From positions 1 through 64,000 of the forward strand of contig CAZIVP010000018.1 in assembly GCA_964542915.1 (NCBI GenBank): 64,000 nucleotides of DNA, read 5' to 3'. Source of the DNA: CAZIVP01 sp964542915 (GTDB lineage Bacteria > Calditrichota > Calditrichia > Calditrichales > Calditrichaceae). The notes beneath the pieces are model-generated. The model worked only from the letters and a program-made list of their open reading frames with translations, had not been told where the DNA came from and did no database searches. Shown here in pieces: positions 53,776-63,245 of this stretch (within the stretch, counting starts at the first letter, position 1; each line of letters opens with the position of its first letter). The position numbers were made by a program, and so were the translations under genes.

Positions 53776-56694
53776 ATGAAAAAATCGTTTTTACTCCTAC
53801 TGTGCTCAGTGTTTCTTTTAATGGGCATCACGTATGCGCAGGCTGTTCAAATCCGGGGCGTTGTTAAAGACGCTCAAACGGAAGAACCATTGAGCGGCGT
53901 TAATGTATACGTGGAAGATACCAACGTTGGTACGGCCACCGATGTGGACGGCTTTTTCACATTTCAGTACGAACCTGAAGGTGCATTCAACTTAACCTTC
54001 AGCTATGTGGGCTATAAGTCAAAAACGATCACCCTATCGCCCGATGATGATCTCGGCCGGTTAGAAGTCGAATTGCGGCAAGACGTCTTCCAGAGTGAAG
54101 AAATTGTGGTAACCGGTATCGCCTCGCGTACTTCAAAAGAAGTCGCCGAAGTTGCCGTTTCTCGTGTGGAAGCTGCCGACTACACCGATGTTACGGCATA
54201 CCAGGATATTTCGCAGCTGGTAACCGGAAAAATCGCGGGCGTTCAGTTAAAACGCTCTTCAGGCAATGTGGGTAGTGGATTCCGTTTTTTTGTACGCGGC
54301 GGCGGTGGATTATTCGGAAATGAACAACCGATTATTTATGTGGATGGCGTCCGCGTCGATAATGCCGAAGTTGGTGGTTACGATGTAGGCGGCCAGGGTA
54401 TTAACGCCCTTGCCAACCTCAATCCCGAAGACATTGCGGACATTCAGGTTTTAAAAGGCCCTGCCGGTGCAGCCACTTACGGAACCAACGGATCGAACGG
54501 CGTGGTTTTGATTACGACTAAAAAAGGCAAAACCGTTACGGGCAAAGCCAGTGGTTTATCGCTGAATTATAAATACCTGCGTGGCTTTAACGAACAATCC
54601 TATGAGTACAAAGAAGATAATTTCGTTTCTTACAAAGATGCCAATAACGCCTTTCGTACCGGCGATGTAACGCAGCATACCATCAGCGCTACCGGTGGAA
54701 CGAACTTTATCAAGTACTTCACCTCCTTCGACAAACGATTTGAAGAAGGCATCATCACCAATAACAATATGGATCGCAAAACGGCTAAAGTTAACCTGGA
54801 TGTTTTCCCCAGCGATAAACTCTCGTTCAATTTTTCCACATCCTATTCACTCACGGAAATGTTTCGTCCCTGGAATGATAACAATATTTACGGGGTACTC
54901 GGGAACACACTATTATGGCCGAACTCTTACAGTTATACCGACAGCGCCAGTATCGCCGATCTTTCCGACTACCACGAAATAAATCGCTTCGTCGGTTCCG
55001 CGAACTTTTCGTATACTCCGTTTCAAAATTTTGAAATGCGCGTCGGATTGGGCTTAGATGAATCCGATTGGCGGGAAGACGTCACGTTCCCTTATGACCG
55101 TCCATACCTGCTTGTAAACGATGGTCGGCGTATTATTTTTACCCGTCAGAACCGACAAGTTACGTTTGACTTTAATGTGAATTACAACTACGAACTCATG
55201 AAAAATTTAAAGGCCAAATCCACTGCGGGTACGCAATTATTCAACCGCAAAAACCGTACGACATTTCTGCAGGTAGAGGACTTTGGGACCGAATTGATCA
55301 CCGATATTGAAGCCGGCGGCGATGTTATTGTTAAAGATGAAGGCAAACTGCATCAACGGGATGCCGGTCTCTTTTTTGAGCAATCCTTATCATATTTGAA
55401 TACATACTTTTTTACCATGGGCCTTCGCAGAGATTATGCCAGCTCCATTGGCGAAGAGGCCCCGGCCATTACATATCCCAAAGCGAGTCTCGCAGTGCGT
55501 TTTGACAAATTCGGCTTTACACCCGGTATATTTAATCTCTTAAAATTACGTCTCGCTTACGGTGAAAGCGGACAATTGCCGTCGCCGGATGCACCGATTC
55601 CTTTCTTGTGGACAGCCGCTTCCGGCGGTTATGGTTCGGGCGCGGTGATCGATCAAATCGGTAATGAAGAAATTGAACCCGAACGTATAAAGGAAATTGA
55701 AATCGGATTTGAAAGTGAAATAATGACTAATTACGCTCTGGAATTTACCTATTATACCCAAAACGCATCCAATTCTATTGTCTTCCTGGAAGAGTCGCCC
55801 TCGACCGGTTTGACCGCCAGCGGTATCCCCTATAATATCGGCGCAATGGAAAACTGGGGCATCGAATCCCTGTTCCGCGCCAGCCCCCTTCGCACACCGA
55901 ATTATGAATTAAACCTGAATTTAATCTGGAATTACCAGACCAATGAAGTTACGGATCTGGGCGGCGCCCAACCGATCTTCGACGGATTCGACGTTAATGT
56001 CATAAAGGAAGGATTGCCCAAACATCAATTTTATACCTTTGAGGTAATCGGGCCTGAATTTAATGACGACGGTACCTATAGTACGACAAACGCCACTGAA
56101 GAACGCGTGGACCTGGGCAGCCCCATTCCCGAACAAACCGGTTCATTCTCCCTGGATTTCCGTTTCCTGAAAAATTTCCGGTTATACGCCATGAGCGACT
56201 GGGCTCTGGGCCACAAAGTATTTAATTATACTTTGCAATTCCCGACCCGCCTGGGCAATAACCCGGAATTCAACAAACTGGCAAACCAACTCGATTTAGC
56301 CGGCAAGACCGCCGTTGCAGGGTTGATTCCGGTTGACACAACCGTAGCAAGGCTCGATCCCGGAAGCGACGCCTATCGCAGCGCCGCTAACCGGTTCGCC
56401 ATGTTGGATTGGCGTTATGATTCCAATTACATCGAAGACGCCAGCTATTTTAAACTGCGTGAAATCAGCGTGAGCTACAGTTTCCGGGATATCCTGGCAA
56501 AATTTCCGAGATACCGCTATGTCAACGATGTGATTGTCGGCTTTTCTGCTTACAATCTGCTTACGGTGACCGATTATAATGGCGCCGATCCGGAAGTGAA
56601 TTTTGACGGTTCGCGTAGTTTGTCCAGAGGTGTCGATTTTCTGACTCTGCAAAATCCGAAAGTGTATAACTTCTGGCTAAGAGTGGCATTATAA
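53776..56694 (+). CDS. SusC/RagA-type TonB-dependent outer-membrane transporter
   Basis: A 972-residue outer-membrane protein with signal peptide (LLLLCSVFLLMGITYAQA). Residues ~24-110 are a CarboxypepD_reg-like domain (IRGVVKDAQTEEPLSGVNVYVEDTNVGTATDVDGFFTF). The plug has GKIAGVQLKRSSGNVGSG, PIIYVDGVRVDN, INALANLNPEDIADIQVLKGPAGAATYGTNGSNGVVLITTKKG. The remainder is a 22-strand-type barrel ending VYNFWLRVAL. It imports oligosaccharides, peptides or other large solutes together with its SusD partner, whose gene begins 18 nt downstream. AGGAGG lies 4 nt before the ATG. No carbohydrate-active enzyme gene flanks it, so the ligand is unknown. Confidence 0.95.
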   Translation: MKKSFLLLLCSVFLLMGITYAQAVQIRGVVKDAQTEEPLSGVNVYVEDTNVGTATDVDGFFTFQYEPEGAFNLTFSYVGYKSKTITLSPDDDLGRLEVELRQDVFQSEEIVVTGIASRTSKEVAEVAVSRVEAADYTDVTAYQDISQLVTGKIAGVQLKRSSGNVGSGFRFFVRGGGGLFGNEQPIIYVDGVRVDNAEVGGYDVGGQGINALANLNPEDIADIQVLKGPAGAATYGTNGSNGVVLITTKKGKTVTGKASGLSLNYKYLRGFNEQSYEYKEDNFVSYKDANNAFRTGDVTQHTISATGGTNFIKYFTSFDKRFEEGIITNNNMDRKTAKVNLDVFPSDKLSFNFSTSYSLTEMFRPWNDNNIYGVLGNTLLWPNSYSYTDSASIADLSDYHEINRFVGSANFSYTPFQNFEMRVGLGLDESDWREDVTFPYDRPYLLVNDGRRIIFTRQNRQVTFDFNVNYNYELMKNLKAKSTAGTQLFNRKNRTTFLQVEDFGTELITDIEAGGDVIVKDEGKLHQRDAGLFFEQSLSYLNTYFFTMGLRRDYASSIGEEAPAITYPKASLAVRFDKFGFTPGIFNLLKLRLAYGESGQLPSPDAPIPFLWTAASGGYGSGAVIDQIGNEEIEPERIKEIEIGFESEIMTNYALEFTYYTQNASNSIVFLEESPSTGLTASGIPYNIGAMENWGIESLFRASPLRTPNYELNLNLIWNYQTNEVTDLGGAQPIFDGFDVNVIKEGLPKHQFYTFEVIGPEFNDDGTYSTTNATEERVDLGSPIPEQTGSFSLDFRFLKNFRLYAMSDWALGHKVFNYTLQFPTRLGNNPEFNKLANQLDLAGKTAVAGLIPVDTTVARLDPGSDAYRSAANRFAMLDWRYDSNYIEDASYFKLREISVSYSFRDILAKFPRYRYVNDVIVGFSAYNLLTVTDYNGADPEVNFDGSRSLSRGVDFLTLQNPKVYNFWLRVAL

Positions 56695-56712
56695 ACCAAA
56701 AGGAGAATGAAC

Positions 56713-57951
56713 ATGTTTAAAAAATCAGTGATATACCTCATGCTGCTCTTTGCAGCGGGGCTTTTCTTTTATGCCTGTGAAGATTTTGCCACAGACGTTG
56801 ATCCGCTGATCGATGCGGTTGAGGATGATCGTCTGGATACGGAAGAGCAAGTACCGTTCCTGATCAACGGTGTTAAAACGCAGTTTGCGGTGGTTCAGGA
56901 TGCGATATCATGCCTGTCCGGCGACCTGTCCGACGAATTGATCTATTCAGCCAATTTAAAGGGCGCCTCCTTTCCTTCCTTTCAGGAAATCGATGAGGGC
57001 GACATCCAACTGGATAACAACTCCGTGGATGGTGTTTACAATAACCTGGGTGAGCTTCGATTATTCGCCGATGATCTCCTGGAACGGGTTAATGGTATGG
57101 ATTTTAATGATCAAACCCTTAAGAACGAAGCCCTCTATGTAGCCAATCTATACGGCGCCATAGCCCGCTCTTTTTATGCCGGTTACTTTGGTTTGAATCC
57201 AAACGAAGGCGGCGGCATTATCGATAACGGACCGTTTATTTCCTCTGAAGATATGTACGATTTGGCGATCGAAAAATTCAAAAATGCTATCGCCTATGCA
57301 AATGAACTGGGAGACGGATATAAGTTGAAATTAGCCCATTCGCTGCTGGCACGTACTTATCTTTACAAAGGTGATTATTCCGATGCCGTTACGCATGCGG
57401 ATTCAGGATTGGTAGAAGGCGATGCGCCCTTCCAGGCCCTTTACAGTACCAGTGTGGACAATTACTGGTGGGGCTTTGCCGGCGCCGGACGTACGCAGCT
57501 TGGCGTCGATTTTCGTTTTAAGGATTATATCGACGCCGATCCCGCGGAAGCCAATCGTATAAAGATAACGGCGACGCCTGCGATTGATACCAGCGTTGTA
57601 CAACCATACGGTACCTATTACAGACAGGCGATGTACGAACAGCAGTCTTCACCCATCAATGTAATAACCTGGCAGGAAAATAACCTGATGCTGGCTGAAC
57701 TGGCCGTTCGCGGGCACGGCAGCGGCGACCCCGTTGCATTGGTTAATGCCGTACGGAGCTCCCACGGACTTTCGGCCCTGTCGGCCGTTGATTTGGACGT
57801 GATTTATGTGGAGCGCGATAAAGAACTGTTCACCACAGGCGCACGTTTGATTGACCAACGGCGTTTCGATAAATGGCATCTGGGCGCCGATAAGTGGCAG
57901 TACCTGCCGATAACACGCGCCGAACGTAATAATAATCCAAACGTGGATTAA
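56713..57951 (+). CDS. SusD/RagB-family surface lipoprotein
   Basis: A 412-residue lipoprotein; the start is placed at the second ATG (56713) because AGGAG lies about 7 nt upstream, whereas the first ATG at 56707 is too close. Lipobox FFYAC. The mature protein is helical, with TPR-like segments (YGAIARSFYAGYFGLNPNEGGG, YDLAIEKFKNAIAYANELG, LAHSLLARTYLYKGDYSDAVTHAD) and the C-terminal YLPITRAERNNNPNVD typical of SusD proteins. It forms the lid of the SusC-like channel encoded immediately upstream. It is somewhat shorter than average members (~500), closer to the compact SusD-like proteins. Confidence 0.9.
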   Translation: MFKKSVIYLMLLFAAGLFFYACEDFATDVDPLIDAVEDDRLDTEEQVPFLINGVKTQFAVVQDAISCLSGDLSDELIYSANLKGASFPSFQEIDEGDIQLDNNSVDGVYNNLGELRLFADDLLERVNGMDFNDQTLKNEALYVANLYGAIARSFYAGYFGLNPNEGGGIIDNGPFISSEDMYDLAIEKFKNAIAYANELGDGYKLKLAHSLLARTYLYKGDYSDAVTHADSGLVEGDAPFQALYSTSVDNYWWGFAGAGRTQLGVDFRFKDYIDADPAEANRIKITATPAIDTSVVQPYGTYYRQAMYEQQSSPINVITWQENNLMLAELAVRGHGSGDPVALVNAVRSSHGLSALSAVDLDVIYVERDKELFTTGARLIDQRRFDKWHLGADKWQYLPITRAERNNNPNVD

Positions 57952-58014
57952 TATTGAGTGCGGGTCAGAATCGTCCGGTAAACATGGATCATTTTGATTG
58001 TAAATGAAATGAGG

Positions 58015-58050
58015 AAAGGGTTGCGGCTTAGGTTGCAACCCTTTTTTTTA
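58015..58050. terminator. Rho-independent terminator after the SusC/SusD operon
   Basis: A 10-bp stem (AAAGGGTTGC at 58015-58024, complement at 58035-58044) with a 10-nt loop is followed by a run of T on the plus strand. It lies 63 nt after the SusD stop and abuts the end of the convergent lipoprotein gene. Confidence 0.85.
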
Positions 58051-58617
58051 TCTGGAAACCAATTCCATCTGCAAACGACTGACAAACTCCCGCGCCATCT
58101 CCCGTACATTTTTATAATCCGTCCAAAGGCCCCAATCTTCGCGATCGCGGAGCCGTTCGTATAAAATCACTTTTTTTTGTTGGCGATCATACACTTTTAC
58201 CACAATGTCACGATTGATGACTTTCCGTTCCACGCCGTGAAATCGTTGCAACGGTTGCTGACTGGGATGTTCGCGGTAGCCATAAATCAAATAATCGATT
58301 TGCAGTAATTGACTTATTTGTCTTGCCTGTTTTTTGTTCAGATCGTAGAGTGAAAAGTCCAATTCCGCCAGCCTTTTCCATTGCGCGTCTTCGACATCCA
58401 TATCATAACCTTTCTCCTTCAGAACATTAACAAACGCCCATTGCACCTCGTCGGGATTGTATGTGCGGTGTTCCGGCCTTACAAACGGCATCACCGCGAA
58501 CGACAGCTGCTTTGATTCTTTAACGTCAGCATAACCGGTTCCCTGCCCCTGTGATGAGAAGATCGCACAGCCGCTAAAGATAAAAGTGACAATTAAAATA
58601 TGTTTAACCATATACAT
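58048..58617 (-). CDS. Small lipoprotein, possibly CsgG/TolB-like fold
   Basis: A 189-residue lipoprotein with lipobox FSGC at residue 17. The body has alternating strands and helices: KQLSFAVMPFVRPE, DEVQWAFVNVLKEKGYDM, ARQISQLLQIDYLIYGYRE and IVVKVYDRQQKKVILYERLRD. The order of an AVMPF strand, a helix, then IDYLIYG strand is like the CsgG/FlgO/TolB-N group of envelope lipoproteins; I judge this by pattern only. The start could be the ATG at 58617 or two codons later. It is convergent with the SusD gene and alone on its strand. Confidence 0.65.
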   Translation of the reverse strand: MYMVKHILIVTFIFSGCAIFSSQGQGTGYADVKESKQLSFAVMPFVRPEHRTYNPDEVQWAFVNVLKEKGYDMDVEDAQWKRLAELDFSLYDLNKKQARQISQLLQIDYLIYGYREHPSQQPLQRFHGVERKVINRDIVVKVYDRQQKKVILYERLRDREDWGLWTDYKNVREMAREFVSRLQMELVSR

Positions 58618-58848
58618 GGCTCTTTTTGTTTGAACGGTTTTTTAAACGCAGAGAATGGTTATTCGTTCGCGGATATTTCATTGAACACCCTGAATGCAGG
58701 CTTCATTACTCGAAAGTGGCATCATCTTTAAGGCTGTAACGTTGCCAAAATTAATAATATGCCCTGTTTATAACGGGACTAATTAAATTTGCCCGGAATT
58801 GTTCTCGTCATAAATTAATGCCATCGCACAGCAATCAGTCGACCGTAC

Positions 58849-60030
58849 ATGAAAGACCATACCGATATCGCCATGGATAATCCCAAAAACAAACCCATGT
58901 TCCGATATTTGATGGTGTTAACCATCGCTTCCATGTTCGGCCTTCAGGCCTGGCGCACACTGTTTAATAATTTTGCGGTGGAAGTGGCCCAATTGGAGGG
59001 AAGCCACATCGGCATGATCCAGGGCGTACGGGAAATTCCGGGCTTTCTGGCGCTGCTTGCCATCTTTGTGTTACGCCTGTTAAAAGAACACCGCCTTTCC
59101 GCCCTTTCCATTCTGATTTTAGGAGCCGGGCTGGCGCTCACTGGATATTTTCCCTTTTACGGCGGTCTTCTGGTTACCACACTGATTACCAGCTTCGGCT
59201 TCCACTATTATGAAACCACCAACCAATCCCTTACGCTGCAATATTTTGATCGTAACGCCGCACCGTGGGTCTTCGGCAAATTGAAAAGTTACGGCGCCGC
59301 CTCCAATATTGCCGTGGGGCTGCTGATTTTAATCATTTCAACCTTCATGACCTATCAGTTCATTTATCTTGTAATCGGTCTGGGCATCGTTCTCATAGCA
59401 TTATGGGCCTTCGCTCAAAACCCGGTTGAAAAGGATATCGCCCGGCAGCATAAACGAATGGTCTTTCGCAAAAGATACGGTTTGTTCTATTTGCTAACAT
59501 TTATGGCAGGCGCCCGCCGCCAAATTTTTGTCGCCTTTGCCGTATTCCTGCTGGTAAAAAAATTTAATTTCTCCATTCAGGAAATCACCGCTCTTTTTGT
59601 CATCAATAATATTATCAACTATTTTCTAAGCCCGTTGATCGGGAAATCCATTATACGATTCGGTGAACGCAAAGTCCTTTCCCTGGAATACGGCAGTCTA
59701 ATTATAATCTTTTTTGCCTATGCCTTCACCGACTCCAGGCTGTTGGTCGCCATTCTTTACGTTTTGGATCATATCTTTTTTAATTTCTCCATTGCCATCC
59801 GGACGTTTTTCCAGAAAATCGGCGACCCTTCGGATATCGCGCCCAGTATGGCTGTGGGATTCACGATAAACCATATTGCAGCCGTCGTTATCCCGATGGT
59901 CGGCGGCGTGCTCTGGATGATCAATTACCGTATTCCGTTCATTGCGGGAATTGTTATGAGCATAATTTCCTTGATTGCCGTTCAATATATCGCTAAAATG
60001 TATAAAGCGCTTAATATCAAAACGGATTAA
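58849..60030 (+). CDS. MFS-family transporter
   Basis: A 393-residue protein with about twelve membrane helices (e.g. ALLAIFVLRLL, ALSILILGAGLALTGYF, FIYLVIGLGIVLIALWAFA, HIAAVVIPMVGGVLWMI). Two halves are separated near residue 200 by a basic loop (KDIARQHKRMVFRKRYG). It looks like a major facilitator; the substrate is unknown. EGSHIGMIQGVREIPGFL near the first loop is the sort of segment found in one FCB-type group of MFS proteins. It precedes prc by 100 nt in the same direction. Confidence 0.83.
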   Translation: MKDHTDIAMDNPKNKPMFRYLMVLTIASMFGLQAWRTLFNNFAVEVAQLEGSHIGMIQGVREIPGFLALLAIFVLRLLKEHRLSALSILILGAGLALTGYFPFYGGLLVTTLITSFGFHYYETTNQSLTLQYFDRNAAPWVFGKLKSYGAASNIAVGLLILIISTFMTYQFIYLVIGLGIVLIALWAFAQNPVEKDIARQHKRMVFRKRYGLFYLLTFMAGARRQIFVAFAVFLLVKKFNFSIQEITALFVINNIINYFLSPLIGKSIIRFGERKVLSLEYGSLIIIFFAYAFTDSRLLVAILYVLDHIFFNFSIAIRTFFQKIGDPSDIAPSMAVGFTINHIAAVVIPMVGGVLWMINYRIPFIAGIVMSIISLIAVQYIAKMYKALNIKTD

Positions 60031-60130
60031 TACCTTAGGCTCGGAAACTAAACCGACCTGCATGAGTATCACCGTTAATCATTTAAAAAAGATGAATGAC
60101 AAGTTTTAATTATAACACGGGTTAGCTATT

Positions 60131-62191
60131 ATGAGAATCGTATGGCATTATCTGATTATTTACATATTGCTTTCCACGCCGTTGCTTTCGGCGGGCACGC
60201 TCAATATCGACAGTCTCGCGTTTCAGTATCAGGTGATTCATCCCGAAAATAAACACCCGAGAACCAGTCAGGTTATCTCGTATATGCTGTCCAAAACCCA
60301 CTACCGCCACCTGGATATCGATGATTCGCTTTCCAGTAAAGTATTCATGGAGTATATAAACAGCCTCGATAATAACCGTCTGTATTTCCTGTCTGAGGAT
60401 ATCAATGAATTTAAAGAGTTTCGTCTTAAACTCGACGGGGCTTTGCAGGAAGGCAATCTCAGTATCGCTTACAATATTTATAACACTTTTCAGCAACGCT
60501 TTAAAGAACGGCATCACTATATTCTGAATCGTCTGCAAGAACCATTCGATTTCAGTAAAAATGATACCTATCTTGTGGATCGCAGTAAAGCGCCCTGGGC
60601 CGATAATCCTGCGGAATTAGACAGTGTTTGGTATAAGCGGCTTAAAAACGAAGCATTAAAAATGAAACTGGCCGGTAAAGAATGGGAAGGCATTCAGGAA
60701 ACGCTGCTGGATCGCTACAACAATTTCGCCAGACGTCTGGAAAAAACCAAAAGCGAAGATGTATTTCAACTTTACATGAATGCGCTGGCAGAGTGCTTCG
60801 ATCCGCATACCGCCTATATGTCGCCGCAGACCAGCGATGACTTCAAAATCCGCATGAGCCACTCTCTCGAAGGGATCGGCGCGGCCCTGCGCACCGAAGA
60901 CGAATATACAAAAGTGATGGAGATCGTTCCCGGCGGACCGGCGGATAAGAGTGATCTGTTACATCCCAATGATCGCATCGTCGGCGTCGCCCAGGGCGAA
61001 GAAGGCGAAATGGTGGATATTATCGGTTGGCGTATCGACGATGTGGTAGAAAAAATAAGGGGTCCCAAAGGCACCAAGGTTCGTCTGAAAATTTTACCGG
61101 CCGCTGCCGCCATGGATGATCCGCCGGAAACCATTACCCTTGTGCGTGATAAAGTGAAACTTGCGGATCGGGCGGCCACCAGCGATACCCTTCAATTCAA
61201 CCATCACGATCAAAATTTCACTATCGGGCTTATTCACATTCCGGATTTTTATTTTGACTACGAAGCCATGCGCCGCGGTGAAAAGGATTTTGCCAGCACA
61301 ACCAACGATGTAAAACGATTATTAAAAGAACTGCAATCCGCAAATGTAGATGGGATCGTCATTGATCTCAGAAATAACGGCGGAGGCTTTCTCAACGAAG
61401 CGATCTCGTTAACGGGATTGTTTATACCCGAGGGACCGGTTGTTCAGGTAAGGGATAGCCGCGGCCGGATACGAACCGAGGATGATGACGACCCGCGCGT
61501 TTATTATGACGGACCCTTGGCCGTACTGGTTAATCGTCTAAGCGCGTCCGCATCGGAAATTTTTGCGGCAGCCATTAAGGACTACAATCGCGGCATCGTG
61601 ATCGGCGCTCAAACCTTTGGAAAGGGCACCGTCCAGAATGTGGTGAAGCTAAAGCGCTACTTCCGGAACAGCGATGATAAGTACGGCCAGGTTAAATTAA
61701 CCGTTGCAAAATTCTATCGGGTAAACGGCGGAAGCACTCAGCATATCGGCGTTATCCCCGATATTGAAATCCCGACGCGTTACGACGTTATGGAAGTGGG
61801 CGAAAGCTCATATGACCACGCCCTTTTATGGGACGAAATCAAAGCGGCTTCTTACGAGCCTTACAGTAAATCTTTGGAACGGTTGCTTCCGGATATAAAA
61901 AAAACACACCAGGCCCGCGTAAACGAGGACAAGGAGTATCAACTGCTTCTCGATGAAATCGAATATATTGAAGCACAGCGCAACCGAAAATTTGTATCTT
62001 TAAACTACGAAAAACGTAAACAAGAGCGCGAATCCCGGCAGGAGCGCAAAGATAAGCTGAAAAAACTGAGGGAAGAAAAGCGGGAACAAAGCGGTATCGA
62101 GGAAGATATCGACTTCTTTGTGGAAGAGAGCGCTCACGTCATCGGCGACATGATTCTGTTATCCCAGGCGAAGATCGGCTCGACCGATTAA
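60131..62191 (+). CDS. prc: Carboxy-terminal processing protease Prc/Tsp (S41A)
   Basis: A 686-residue periplasmic tail-specific protease with signal peptide (HYLIIYILLSTPLLSAG). N-terminal domain (LSRHY-like TSQVISYMLSKTHYRHLDIDDSLS), a PDZ domain (LEGIGAALRTEDEYTKVMEIVPGGPADKSDLLHPNDRIVGVA), then the peptidase core (VDGIVIDLRNNGGG). The catalytic dyad is Ser473 in SASASEIFA and Lys498 in GKGTVQNV, 25 residues apart as in E. coli Prc. The basic C-terminal coiled coil (RKQERESRQERKDKLKKLREEKREQ) matches the Prc/DUF3340 type. It degrades misfolded and ssrA-tagged periplasmic proteins and trims cell-wall hydrolases. Confidence 0.95.
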   Translation: MRIVWHYLIIYILLSTPLLSAGTLNIDSLAFQYQVIHPENKHPRTSQVISYMLSKTHYRHLDIDDSLSSKVFMEYINSLDNNRLYFLSEDINEFKEFRLKLDGALQEGNLSIAYNIYNTFQQRFKERHHYILNRLQEPFDFSKNDTYLVDRSKAPWADNPAELDSVWYKRLKNEALKMKLAGKEWEGIQETLLDRYNNFARRLEKTKSEDVFQLYMNALAECFDPHTAYMSPQTSDDFKIRMSHSLEGIGAALRTEDEYTKVMEIVPGGPADKSDLLHPNDRIVGVAQGEEGEMVDIIGWRIDDVVEKIRGPKGTKVRLKILPAAAAMDDPPETITLVRDKVKLADRAATSDTLQFNHHDQNFTIGLIHIPDFYFDYEAMRRGEKDFASTTNDVKRLLKELQSANVDGIVIDLRNNGGGFLNEAISLTGLFIPEGPVVQVRDSRGRIRTEDDDDPRVYYDGPLAVLVNRLSASASEIFAAAIKDYNRGIVIGAQTFGKGTVQNVVKLKRYFRNSDDKYGQVKLTVAKFYRVNGGSTQHIGVIPDIEIPTRYDVMEVGESSYDHALLWDEIKAASYEPYSKSLERLLPDIKKTHQARVNEDKEYQLLLDEIEYIEAQRNRKFVSLNYEKRKQERESRQERKDKLKKLREEKREQSGIEEDIDFFVEESAHVIGDMILLSQAKIGSTD

Positions 62192-62199
62192 ACGGTTAC

Positions 62200-62658
62200 T
62201 CACAGCGCAACGCCTTCGTGTTTCAACAACCACTCTTTTTTTTGGATGCCGGCGCCGTAACCGACCAACTGACCGTTGCTTCCGATAACGCGGTGGCAGG
62301 GTACAATGATGGATATCGGATTGCGGTTATTGGCCATACCAACCGCCCGGGCAGCCCTGGGATTTCCGATATCACGGGCAAGGTCGCCGTAAGTGGTGGT
62401 CTGCCCGTATGGCACCTCGCTCAATACCTGCCATACCCGTCTTTGAAAATCCGTTCCCTGCGCCTGCAATGGTAAATCGAATCTCTGCAGGCGCTTTTCA
62501 AAATAGGCTTTTAGTTGATCTTCCACTACCGTTAGTAAGGGGTGGGCATCGGACGCCTCCACTTCCGACACAAAGCTAAGCGCCTCAACAGCCCGGTCGT
62601 TAACGCGTATTTCGATGCTTCCTACCGGCGATTGGTAATAGGAACGATATTGTATCAT
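62200..62658 (-). CDS. ogt: Methylated-DNA-protein-cysteine methyltransferase (Ogt/MGMT)
   Basis: A 152-residue suicide DNA repair protein. The methyl-accepting Cys121 is in IIVPCHRVIGSNG. Helix-turn-helix FQRRVWQVLSEVPYGQTTTYGDLARDIGNPRAARAVG, and GYGAGIQKKEWLLKHEG at the end, are conserved. The start is the ATG at 62658, 11 nt after GAGG; the frame is open 32 codons further but that segment overlaps the 3' part of a broken gene, so it is not coding for Ogt. It is convergent with prc with an 8-nt gap. Confidence 0.93.
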   Translation of the reverse strand: MIQYRSYYQSPVGSIEIRVNDRAVEALSFVSEVEASDAHPLLTVVEDQLKAYFEKRLQRFDLPLQAQGTDFQRRVWQVLSEVPYGQTTTYGDLARDIGNPRAARAVGMANNRNPISIIVPCHRVIGSNGQLVGYGAGIQKKEWLLKHEGVAL

Positions 62659-62695
62659 CTTATTGGATTCCTCTTTCTTAACACCGGAAAGCAAA

Positions 62696-63127
62696 TTATT
62701 GAGAGAAGGCCGTGAGTTCAATTTTTTCTCCGGTAATTTGCATTTGCTTTTCAATTTTACGCTCGAACAAAGAAAACAGACTGTCCATTTCGGTGTAATC
62801 GTCAGCCTTTAACCAGTTAAATCGCTCCGGCTTCTCGAGATAATGGTAAGCAATATAGGCCTTGCATCTTAATTTACGGTCATTACTCAGTTCACTGATG
62901 GTTTTTAATTAGCTGATCAATGCCCTGTAATCTTTTTGAGGGTGAAACATTTTCAACTTCATTACATTGACAACGGCCGATTCAACAACGCCCGGATTAT
63001 GATGACGCAAAGCAATAAGATAGTTTTCTTCCGCTGCCTCCAGGGAAGCATAGTCATTTTGTGCACTTATGGTATTAACGAAAAATAGCGTTATACCGGC
63101 CAAAACTGCCAAATAAATACGATTCAT
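62696..63127 (-). pseudogene. Small exported protein gene interrupted by an in-frame stop
   Basis: An ATG at 63127 opens a 72-residue protein with a signal peptide (LAVLAGITLFFVNTISAQ) and a helical mature part (YASLEAAEENYLIALRHHN, VVNVMKLKMF). It ends at TAA (62911-62909). The same frame then stays open for 70 more codons, to a TAA at 62698-62696, and encodes coherent helical protein: LKTISELSNDRKLRCKAY, IAYHYLEKPERFNWLKADD, SLFSLFERKIEKQMQ. The helix before the stop runs straight into the helix after it (YRALIS stop LKTISEL), so the ancestral protein was probably ~143 residues with Glu or Gln at the stop. Small HEAT-like secreted proteins of this size are common in this group. A sequencing error or a real recent nonsense mutation are both possible. 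Confidence 0.6.
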
Positions 63128-63245
63128 GATACCCTCCGTTGTTTTTGTTGAACGTCTTTGTACGGATATTACGGGGGGTTCATTTAAAAGATGTTAAGAA
63201 GGGGTATACGTTTGTAAAAAAATGTCACCAATCCGCCGGACGGCG

